The translations under genes were made by a program, and so were the position numbers. 26,019 nucleotides of DNA from a virus: positions 1-26,019 of the IMG/VR virus record IMGVR_UViG_3300034190_002207. One strand, given 5' to 3'. The notes beneath the pieces were generated by a model. It had not been told where the DNA came from. It searched no databases and worked only from the letters and a program-made list of their open reading frames with translations. The stretch's first letter is position 1. Each line of letters begins with the position of its first letter. Shown here in pieces: positions 14,261 through 20,845 of the stretch.

Positions 14261-15019
14261 ATGGTTGAATTAACACTACCACCAAAACAGTGGCTTAGAT
14301 ACTTAACAATGTTAGGTGAAAATGTAACAGATGTAATATTACATGTTAATGAAAGTGACATATCGTTCAAGATTGCTTACATGACACATTACCTCTCTTT
14401 TAAAGAGACATTGCCAGTAACTCCGACATCAACAGGGCAATTAGTTGTATCAGATTTATCTAAGACAAGTGCTTTCTTGAAGAAATGTAAAAACGATGTT
14501 ACAATAAAACAAGGAAGAGGTAACAGGCTATCATTGCAATGTGGTAGCATGAAAATGACATTACCATGTTTTGATAATATCAGTTCACAAAGAGTACCAA
14601 CTTTTGATAGACTAGTAAAAGCATCAAGAGAAAATCAATGGCAGAACTTTGGTCGTGGAGCATTAGATGTACATGGTACAGTAAATTTCGATGAGATAGT
14701 AAAAATATCATCGTTGGGTAAATTAATATCCAGTGATTCAAATTTTCAAATTAAAGCGAATGCAGATGAGAATGAATTTGTTCTGAATGCTTTCAAAAGA
14801 AACGGTGCATCTATATTCGCATCGGCAACTCTTGAAAATGCAGAAGGTCCAAACCACACAGCAGTGTCTAATTTCGGTGCTTGGTTACTACCTTGCATTT
14901 GTATGATAGATACAAATATACCAGCACAGATACACTTTGGTGATTCTACTGTATTGATAATAGAACAAACAACAGAGACAACAGAGAAGACAGTTGTTAT
15001 AATAGACCATGAGGAATAA
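14261..15019 (+). CDS. Putative sliding clamp (PCNA-like), 252 aa
   Basis: Length, position directly after the polymerase and an all-beta two-domain pattern fit PCNA. The opening MVELTLPPKQWLRYLTML followed by ILHVNESDISFKI matches the first strand, helix and strands of PCNA. DLSKTSAFLKKCKNDVTIKQ matches the second helix region, and ends with PAQIHFGDSTVLIIEQ near the C-terminus match the last strands. Sequence identity to host PCNA is clearly low. ATG 14261 follows AAAGGAG and is chosen over the in-frame ATG at 14222, which is inside the polymerase gene. The clamp loader at 7575 would load it. Confidence 0.85.
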   Translation: MVELTLPPKQWLRYLTMLGENVTDVILHVNESDISFKIAYMTHYLSFKETLPVTPTSTGQLVVSDLSKTSAFLKKCKNDVTIKQGRGNRLSLQCGSMKMTLPCFDNISSQRVPTFDRLVKASRENQWQNFGRGALDVHGTVNFDEIVKISSLGKLISSDSNFQIKANADENEFVLNAFKRNGASIFASATLENAEGPNHTAVSNFGAWLLPCICMIDTNIPAQIHFGDSTVLIIEQTTETTEKTVVIIDHEE

Positions 15020-15021
15020 TT

Positions 15022-15207
15022 ATGAGTGAGATTGAAGATATAGTAATAAAGAAAATAGAAGCAAGAGCGAAGTTGGGTGAAAATAAATATAATACCACAA
15101 TGGAAAGAACTGATTTATCTCGTAAAGAATGGTTAATTCATGCTCAAGAGGAAGCGATGGATTTATGCATCTACTTACAAAAATGTATAATGTTGGAGGA
15201 AGAATAA
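15022..15207 (+). CDS. Small MazG-like helical protein, 61 aa
   Basis: KIEARAKLGENKYNTTMERTDLS followed by EWLIHAQEEAMDLCIYLQK matches a short phage family that resembles one half of a MazG nucleotide pyrophosphohydrolase, with the EExxD metal-binding pattern. Full MazG proteins are longer, so this may dimerise to form an active site. The final LEEE is encoded by GGAGGAAGAA, the ribosome site for the next gene. The enzymatic role is inferred from family resemblance. Confidence 0.75.
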   Translation: MSEIEDIVIKKIEARAKLGENKYNTTMERTDLSRKEWLIHAQEEAMDLCIYLQKCIMLEEE

Positions 15208-15362
15208 TGAGTTTAGAAAATCACATGGTCGTTGGTTTCGATGAATTTGATATAGACGTTAGTGATATAGAAGAATGTGAATCATGTCAACGTTACATAG
15301 GTAATGAATCAAAAATAGAAGAATGGGAATTAGATAAATGTACATGCGTGGAGGAAGAATAG
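15207..15362 (+). CDS. Small acidic CxxC protein, 51 aa
   Basis: ATG 15207 shares its A with the preceding TAA and follows GGAGGAAGAA. The protein is very acidic, with CESCQRYIG and a terminal CTC, which could bind one zinc. It ends VEEE, again encoding the next ribosome site. The longer in-frame start at 15129 lies inside the previous gene. Function is unknown. Confidence 0.65.
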   Translation: MSLENHMVVGFDEFDIDVSDIEECESCQRYIGNESKIEEWELDKCTCVEEE

Positions 15363-15533
15363 ATGCAGTGTGGTTGTTGTTCAAGTTTGTATAATACTAC
15401 AATTGCAATGCAAACCGTCGGTAGTCAAGGTATGATTTGTCATAATTGTATAGAAGAGGCAGTAGAGATGTATATAAAAATCAAAAATGGAGATATTAGA
15501 ATAACTCCTAGTAAAATGGACATGGGGTATTAA
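15363..15533 (+). CDS. Small zinc-ribbon protein, 56 aa
   Basis: CGCC at residues 3-6 and CHNC at 26-29 form a short zinc ribbon, followed by a helix EEAVEMYIKI and a strand. The ATG directly follows the previous TAG, behind GGAGGAAGA. The 3' part of its coding sequence contains a TATA-like element. Function is unknown. Confidence 0.6.
   Translation: MQCGCCSSLYNTTIAMQTVGSQGMICHNCIEEAVEMYIKIKNGDIRITPSKMDMGY
15471..15480 (+). promoter_or_regulatory. TATA-like element before the Cas4-like nuclease
   Basis: TATATAAAAA lies inside the preceding small gene. Transcription would start near 15501, about 34 bases before ATG 15535. It resembles the elements at 1870, 7541 and 18751 but shares less flanking sequence (no AACAG before and no GAACA after), so it is the weakest of the four. 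Confidence 0.35.
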
Positions 15534-15534
15534 T

Positions 15535-16503
15535 ATGAAGTTTAATCCAAACGGTGAATCTTTTACGAAAAGTTCTGATTACGCTAATGCTGAAATGATG
15601 AAGTCATATGAAGAAAGCAGTTATGCTTGGAAACCTAATGACGATGGTATCCTTAGAATAACTAAGTCAAGTCTTGGTGATTTTAACTGGTGTCCATATC
15701 AATACTATCTTACTAAAATACTAGGTCATAGAGGGCAAGAAACTGAACATATGATAAAAGGGACAAATGTGCATGATGTTTGTGAATACTTTTGGAAAAA
15801 TGTAGATAACGTCTTACCTGAAGTGTTAAACTTAATAGAGGAAGAAAAACATCTTCTTGGTTATGAGAAACTAAAAACAGTGATACCGAAACCACCATCA
15901 CCTTACATGTATGGTGAAAATGCAATTATTGATACTTGGTTGAGATGGCAATGGGATAGATTACTGGTCACTAAAGGTAAAGATTGGAAGCCTGTTGGTA
16001 ATGAAGTAGAGGGTCATGCTAGAATTGAAGTTGAAGTCAATGGTAAAACATACCCAGTACATCTGAAAGGTTTCATTGATAGAATCTTTTCAGATAGTGA
16101 GGGCGGCTTCGTACTTATGGAATTAAAAACTGGTAAATGGAATCCAAAGAAAGCAACAAGTATGCGTACAGAAATGCAGTTTTATAAAATGTTATTAGAA
16201 GAAGGTCACATGGAAGAGTTTCTACCCGTCACGCATTGGGCATGGGAATTTCCTGATGGTGATGTAAGAAACGGTACAAAGAAAGAATGGGAGATAGAAG
16301 AAATAGGTACAAGGAAGACAAAGTATGCACCAAGAACAGTTAACAATAGAATAAAAAAACTTGTTGAAGCACATGTTAAAAATGAATTTCCACCAATACA
16401 CAAGGACACATGTAAGTCATATTGTAGGCACGAGAATTTATGTTCTTGGTGTGACTTTATGGATTTGTGTCCATCTTGGAACGGGGGTATAAAGTATGAA
16501 TGA
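15535..16503 (+). CDS. Cas4/RecB-like PD-(D/E)XK nuclease with Fe-S cysteines, 322 aa
   Basis: The catalytic core is clear: G76-xxx-H80, D182 (KGFIDRI), E196-L-K198 (MELKTGKW) and Q215-xY (QFYKML). C53 near the N-terminus and C303, C306 and C312 at the C-terminus have the spacing of the Cas4/AddB 4Fe-4S clamp, with C293 and C297 as extra candidates. Such enzymes cut or resect DNA ends. There are no CRISPR genes or array nearby, so it is more likely a viral replication or recombination nuclease than an adaptation protein. The length is greater than a minimal Cas4, nearer to virus-encoded RecB-like nucleases. Confidence 0.92.
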   Translation: MKFNPNGESFTKSSDYANAEMMKSYEESSYAWKPNDDGILRITKSSLGDFNWCPYQYYLTKILGHRGQETEHMIKGTNVHDVCEYFWKNVDNVLPEVLNLIEEEKHLLGYEKLKTVIPKPPSPYMYGENAIIDTWLRWQWDRLLVTKGKDWKPVGNEVEGHARIEVEVNGKTYPVHLKGFIDRIFSDSEGGFVLMELKTGKWNPKKATSMRTEMQFYKMLLEEGHMEEFLPVTHWAWEFPDGDVRNGTKKEWEIEEIGTRKTKYAPRTVNNRIKKLVEAHVKNEFPPIHKDTCKSYCRHENLCSWCDFMDLCPSWNGGIKYE

Positions 16504-16816
16504 AATGAAAATAAAAAATGATTTGATGATGATAATGATGAGCGATATGGAAAAAGATGAATATTTTACAAAAAATGAAAAACCTGTAATAAATATATCT
16601 TTTACACAAAAGGGTAGCGATAGAAGACCTTTGATAAGAGTTTTTAATGGTAAACAAATTACATTAGATTCTTTTACTGAAGACGATGTCAATGGCGGGT
16701 TTCAAGCATTAGATGTTGTGATTAATCCGGCAGTGTTTGATTTACATGGACACAGTGAAGGTATAGATTATTGCTCAAAGAATGCTTTATTAAAATACAA
16801 AAAAATGCAAAAGTGA
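16496..16816 (+). CDS. Hypothetical protein, 106 aa
   Basis: GGGGGTATAAAGT precedes the ATG, and the frame overlaps the nuclease by eight bases. The N-terminus is Met/Lys-rich and helical (MNEMKIKNDLMMIMM). The rest looks like a small beta domain (VINISFTQKGSDRRPLIRVF) followed by ALDVVINPAVF. No family is recognised. Its position between nuclease and primase suggests DNA metabolism. Confidence 0.75.
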   Translation: MNEMKIKNDLMMIMMSDMEKDEYFTKNEKPVINISFTQKGSDRRPLIRVFNGKQITLDSFTEDDVNGGFQALDVVINPAVFDLHGHSEGIDYCSKNALLKYKKMQK

Positions 16817-16820
16817 TTAG

Positions 16821-17915
16821 ATGGGTTTCATAGAGTTTGATTATCCTAGAGAAGTATTAGACATTGATTCTAATGGTGATAAAGGATTTAGAAGATTAGT
16901 AAATAATTCTAAACAGTTGTCAAACTACTGGAAAGGTAAAAACGGAAGCGGTAACGTATACATGACAGCCTATGGTTATAGAGCAACACAAGCACCACGT
17001 CATCATAGAGTAGATTATAATACACCAATCATAAGACATTTTGTCTTAGATTTCGATTGTAAAGATTTCAGAAATAAAGGACGTGAAGTTGAATTTGCAT
17101 TTGTACAAGAACAAGTCAAAAGATTACATCAGCATTTTTTATTAAATGATTATGAACACTATATTTGGTTGTCAGGGGGTGGATTTCATATTTGGATTCC
17201 ACTGAATAAAACTTTGACACCAAGCACTGGATTAGAAGTCAGTAGAATAAAAAATGCAGGTAAAAAGTATTTAGTTAAATTACATAAAGAATTAGATTTA
17301 CCTTCTAATGACCCTACAGTTGCATTCGATACTGCTGGTATGATTAGAATACCCAATTCATACAACACGAAAAGAGGTTGTTGGAGTATACCATTGGAAC
17401 ATGATGAAATAATGAATTTATCACACGATGATTTGATAGAATTAGCACAAGAACCTAGAAGTGGTGCAATTAAACACGGTAGTGTTAAATTTGATTTGAT
17501 AATACCTGAGAAACAAAAAGTGACTTTCACGAAAACTAAAAGAAATATAGATTTACCCGATGTATCTCTTGATAAAATCTTAGTGCTACCTTGTATTGCT
17601 CAAGCAGCATTAGGTGAAGGTAATCCAACTCATAGAGCACGTTTCCATTTAGCAAATTACTTAGCGGCTAGGTTAAGATATTGGTTTCCTCCAGAATACG
17701 CAACGGAACAAGATAAACACGAACATTCTAATAAAATTGTAAATATATGTGAGGCACAAGGTTGGGTTGATTTTGATAGAAATATTACAACAACTCAAGT
17801 TAAAAGTATAGTTTTTGGCAATTATAATTATTCTAATTGTAAAACTTTAATGATGGAAGGTTTGTGTACAGGTGTTTGTAATTACTATGATGGTACTGCC
17901 GAGGATATAATATGA
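16821..17915 (+). CDS. priS: Archaeo-eukaryotic primase: PriS-like core fused to a PriL-type Fe-S domain, 364 aa
   Basis: The N-terminal part is an AEP catalytic domain: LDFDC with D77 and D79 (metal ligands), SGGGFHIW with H123, and FDTAGMIRIPNSYNTKRG with D170 and R176. Residues about 253-360 match the C-terminal Fe-S domain of the large primase subunit: LPCIAQAALGEGNPTHRARFH opens it (C258), followed by C340, C349 and C353 (SNCKTLMMEGLCTGVC). One polypeptide therefore combines what hosts split into PriS and PriL. No large-subunit gene was seen. It would make primers for the PolB replisome. AAGTGATT precedes the ATG. Confidence 0.93.
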   Translation: MGFIEFDYPREVLDIDSNGDKGFRRLVNNSKQLSNYWKGKNGSGNVYMTAYGYRATQAPRHHRVDYNTPIIRHFVLDFDCKDFRNKGREVEFAFVQEQVKRLHQHFLLNDYEHYIWLSGGGFHIWIPLNKTLTPSTGLEVSRIKNAGKKYLVKLHKELDLPSNDPTVAFDTAGMIRIPNSYNTKRGCWSIPLEHDEIMNLSHDDLIELAQEPRSGAIKHGSVKFDLIIPEKQKVTFTKTKRNIDLPDVSLDKILVLPCIAQAALGEGNPTHRARFHLANYLAARLRYWFPPEYATEQDKHEHSNKIVNICEAQGWVDFDRNITTTQVKSIVFGNYNYSNCKTLMMEGLCTGVCNYYDGTAEDII

Positions 17916-18061
17916 TACACTATTGTGAAGATTGTCATGTTGAACTTAATAGTTACAACACTAAAGGTTTATGGAGAGCAAGAAAACCTAAAACGTTGAG
18001 ATGTGGTTCATGTTATTTAGAGTGGAAAAGAAAACTAAGGAGGGTAGGAAGTGAAACATAA
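17912..18061 (+). CDS. Basic zinc-ribbon protein, 49 aa
   Basis: CEDC at residues 5-8 and CGSC at 31-34 define a zinc ribbon with a basic linker (RARKPKTLR) and a strongly basic tail (EWKRKLRRVG). DNA or RNA binding is plausible. It overlaps the primase by four bases and the XPF gene by 11. Its tail codons AAGGAGGGTAGG are the ribosome site of the next gene. Confidence 0.65.
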   Translation: MIHYCEDCHVELNSYNTKGLWRARKPKTLRCGSCYLEWKRKLRRVGSET

Positions 18062-18752
18062 ACCGGACTTATTTGTTGATAGTAATGAGAGAGGCGGTTT
18101 GTGTGAGTCCGTTATTAGGAGAGCACAGAAAGAAGGATTAACAGTAGTTCGTAAGACATTGATAGTAGGAGATTATCTATTAGGTGAGGCTTGCATAGAG
18201 GCTAAATCGATATCGGATTTATTTATGTCTAGCCATAGTGGACATTTATGGAGACAACTAGAAAACTTAGATGCCAATTACAGTAGGTTCTTTCTTTTGA
18301 TACACGGCTCAATAGCAAAACATGTTGCTATGTCTAAAAGTAATGGTTACAAAGTGACGTATAGTAAAGTGCAAAACGAATTACTAGGCACTATTGCGAG
18401 AATCATGAGCGACTTTGAATGTCAAGTTTTCTTTACAGAAAATCAATCAGAAGCGGCTATGTTTATTGTAAAATTACATGATAAATTACATAAACCTGCA
18501 TCTAGCCACGGTGCGAAAGCAATAAGAAGAGTTAGTACAAACGATGTAAGGTTAGACATGTTAATGGCTATACCCGGTATTGGGAGAGAAACAGGGGAAA
18601 AGATGTTAGAACAATGCGGAAGCATTGAAGAAATGTGTTTTGAAGAATCATTAAAACATGTAAAAGGTTTAGGACCAGCACTAAGGCAGAAAATAATGAA
18701 TGTTCTAACAAGCGAAGAACCAGTTCATATTGAAAGAACAAAAAGACGGTAG
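18051..18752 (+). CDS. xpf: XPF/ERCC4-family nuclease with C-terminal HhH2, 233 aa
   Basis: The start is GTG 18051 behind a strong GGAGGG site. The ERCC4 domain shows VDSNERGG (D10, E13), V-G-D41 and the signature GDxnExKxxxD as GD...IEAKSISD (E50, K52, D56). The usual ERK is EAK, so the catalytic Glu and Lys remain but the Arg is Ala. A tandem helix-hairpin-helix follows (MLMAIPGIGRETGEKML and HVKGLGPALRQKI). Archaeal XPF/Hef nucleases cut branched and flap structures, usually with PCNA. At 233 residues it is a short form without the helicase domain of Hef. It is the last gene of its transcription unit. Confidence 0.93.
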   Translation: MKHKPDLFVDSNERGGLCESVIRRAQKEGLTVVRKTLIVGDYLLGEACIEAKSISDLFMSSHSGHLWRQLENLDANYSRFFLLIHGSIAKHVAMSKSNGYKVTYSKVQNELLGTIARIMSDFECQVFFTENQSEAAMFIVKLHDKLHKPASSHGAKAIRRVSTNDVRLDMLMAIPGIGRETGEKMLEQCGSIEEMCFEESLKHVKGLGPALRQKIMNVLTSEEPVHIERTKRR

Positions 18753-18762
18753 TATATAAAAC
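18751..18762 (+). promoter_or_regulatory. TATA-box promoter for the helicase-thermosome unit
   Basis: AGTATATAAAAC followed by AACAT matches the core of the elements at 1870 and 7541. It begins at the stop codon of the XPF gene, in an 86-base intergenic gap. Transcription is expected near 18783, giving a leader of about 55 bases with GAGGTCA ahead of ATG 18839. Confidence 0.65.
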
Positions 18763-18765
18763 AAC

Positions 18766-18811
18766 ATTATGTATCTAATTATTCTATTTTTCTTTCTATA
18801 CATAATAATTA
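18766..18811. repeat. AT-rich inverted repeats in the helicase leader
   Basis: ATTATGTAT (18766-18774) pairs perfectly with ATACATAAT (18798-18806). TAATTATT (18776-18783) pairs with AATAATTA (18804-18811). The right arms overlap, so the two stems exclude each other. A T-rich run (18787-18795) lies in the loop and could also end transcription from the upstream operon. It could be an operator, an attenuator or a replication origin dyad, and chance pairing in AT-rich DNA is possible. Confidence 0.4.
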
Positions 18812-18838
18812 TAAGGTTGCTATTTGTGAGGTCAAATT

Positions 18839-20239
18839 ATGAGAGCAGCGAAAAACTATCAAGCGGTTAAAAAATTTCCAATATTTGCAGGTTACATTGA
18901 CCATTTTAACCAAACATCGATTGATAATGATATACCCGGCATGTTATCTTTCTTTTTTATTCAAGGTCAAGTGTCTGTACCTTACATCAGAATACCATGG
19001 GGTTCAAGTCATTTAGACCCTAGAGTTCATACTTTTTGGATACAATCTAGTAGAACTGGTAAATCAATAGCATGGGAGTTTATTGGTGATGTATTGGGCG
19101 ACATTGGTGTACCCTCTGACTTATTTACTACTGGAACTGATGCTGGTCTCATAGGTGGTTTTGATGTTATACAACATGAAGACGGTACTAAAGAAGATGT
19201 ATTGAAAGAAGGTATGCTTGGGGGTAGAAAGGCATTGAATTTTGATGAAGGGTCTATCATACTTAACCCTAACAAACACAGCCAAGAGACCGTATTGTAT
19301 CTTCAGTCAGCCTGCAACCCTGTTGGTAGTAATAACAATAAATTGGTAAAGCATACTAAAGTAGGTCGTATAGAAACTGAATCGTTAGTGTCCTTATGGA
19401 TAACAACGTATCCACCTAGTGGGGTTAAAGAATATGTATTAACGAAAGGAATATTTCAAAGAGTGTTATTATATTGGTCTCATTGGAATTTAGATAGAAG
19501 AAAAGCAGTAAGCCACACAAGAAGCGAATCAGCATTTAAAATACAACCTAAAATGAAAATTAGTTATGATGATATAACAAGTTATTTCAAAAGTTTAGAA
19601 GTGAAACTAAGAAATAGAGTATTGGAAGAAACACAAACAACATTTGTAGAATGGAATGATATGGATAGAGATAGCCAAGAAGATTTAGTTCAGTCATGTA
19701 TGAGTAATATGTTTTCAGCAGAAGATAATACGTTTTACCCTGCATTATACGATGCGATTGAAGATTACTACGATTTGCTCACAGGTTTAAATCCAGCAAT
19801 TACAGAAGTAGTTGCTTCTTTCGTACCTGCTATGGAGAATAATACAGTAATCTTTGCTACACACATGGCTATGTTGGATGATTCTTGGATAGTTACAGGC
19901 GACCATGTTGACATGGCTAAAGATATATTATATGATTTATTTAAAGCATTGATATTGTGGTTAGAAGACGAAGTTGAAATAGGACCAAAAGTAGCACAAA
20001 AAGCACAACAAAGAGGAAAGTGGGCTATTGCAGCACAACAAGTGGAAAAAATAGAACTAGGCAACAAAGGTGAAGGTTGGCAAATGAAGAGTAAAGTAAT
20101 CAAAGTTTATGAAACGCAAAACGATTGTTCAAGAGGAAGTGCGTATAACAATTTTGATAAATGGGGTGAATCTTTGTTTGATGTAGCGAAGGATGGGCGT
20201 ACAGTGTTCATTAGGCTCAAAGAAGGGATTGACAAATGA
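18839..20239 (+). CDS. P-loop ATPase, probable replicative helicase, 466 aa
   Basis: Walker A is QSSRTGKS at residues 69-76, with Gln in place of the first Gly. Walker B is ALNFDEG with D136 and E137. A sensor-like region (LVSLWITTYPPSG) and an Arg-containing GIFQRVLLYW follow, the general order of MCM or DUF3987-type helicase ATPases. The C-terminal 60 residues (KVIKVYETQNDCSRGSAYNNFDKW...TVFIRLKEG) look like a winged helix. With primase, polymerase, clamp and loader all present, a helicase is the missing part and this is the only good candidate. The exact family is not certain. GAGGTCA precedes the ATG, and the gene overlaps the exonuclease by four bases. Confidence 0.88.
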   Translation: MRAAKNYQAVKKFPIFAGYIDHFNQTSIDNDIPGMLSFFFIQGQVSVPYIRIPWGSSHLDPRVHTFWIQSSRTGKSIAWEFIGDVLGDIGVPSDLFTTGTDAGLIGGFDVIQHEDGTKEDVLKEGMLGGRKALNFDEGSIILNPNKHSQETVLYLQSACNPVGSNNNKLVKHTKVGRIETESLVSLWITTYPPSGVKEYVLTKGIFQRVLLYWSHWNLDRRKAVSHTRSESAFKIQPKMKISYDDITSYFKSLEVKLRNRVLEETQTTFVEWNDMDRDSQEDLVQSCMSNMFSAEDNTFYPALYDAIEDYYDLLTGLNPAITEVVASFVPAMENNTVIFATHMAMLDDSWIVTGDHVDMAKDILYDLFKALILWLEDEVEIGPKVAQKAQQRGKWAIAAQQVEKIELGNKGEGWQMKSKVIKVYETQNDCSRGSAYNNFDKWGESLFDVAKDGRTVFIRLKEGIDK

Positions 20240-20841
20240 ATAAAGTGATGGCATTAGATATAGAGACAACAAATTTTTCTTGGGAAATTGGTGGGTGGAA
20301 TAATAAAAATATGTTTGATACCTCAGTAGTTGCAACATGGGATGGTAGTGATGCACATATATTTTGTAAAGAAGATATTACTGTAGAAAGTGCGATTATA
20401 CACCCCTTACACCCACAAATTTTAGGAGACCATATTACAAAACACATACAAGAAGGAGGACAGATTTTAGGACATAATATCATGGGCTTTGATTTTCCCG
20501 TACTCAAAGAGTCATTAGATTGTTGGGCTATAGGCGATGTTATGAGTAAATCAGAAAACATTATTGATACTAAAAATTTAGTTGCTAAAGCAGCAATTGG
20601 TAATAAAATAGAAACGAGTTTACAATCTCTTTCAACATATACATTAGGTATGCAAAAAAGTATGGCTAGTGTTGATGCACCGACCGCTTGGAGAAATGGT
20701 GAATATAATGAAGTAGCAGAATACTGTCTTAAAGATAGTAAATTAACATTCGATTTGTACATGTATGGAAAAGACAATGGTATTATAAAATCTAGGTCTT
20801 TGGATACAGGTGCGATAATCGACATAACCGTAGAATGGTGA
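20236..20841 (+). CDS. Stand-alone DEDDy 3'-5' exonuclease, 201 aa
   Basis: This is a DnaQ/RNase H-like exonuclease with all three motifs: Exo I MALDIETT (D8, E10), Exo II GHNIMGFDFPVL (N81, D86) and Exo III YCLKD (Y163, D167). The Exo II motif is more canonical than that of the polymerase at 11902. It may proofread in trans, process primers or degrade host DNA. AGAAGGGATTGA lies before the ATG. Confidence 0.9.
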   Translation: MNKVMALDIETTNFSWEIGGWNNKNMFDTSVVATWDGSDAHIFCKEDITVESAIIHPLHPQILGDHITKHIQEGGQILGHNIMGFDFPVLKESLDCWAIGDVMSKSENIIDTKNLVAKAAIGNKIETSLQSLSTYTLGMQKSMASVDAPTAWRNGEYNEVAEYCLKDSKLTFDLYMYGKDNGIIKSRSLDTGAIIDITVEW

Positions 20842-20845
20842 TATA

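Noticed and set aside
15535-16503. CRISPR-associated Cas4
   Set aside because: The nuclease has Cas4-like motifs, but no Cas1, Cas2 or repeat array is present. It sits in a replication operon.
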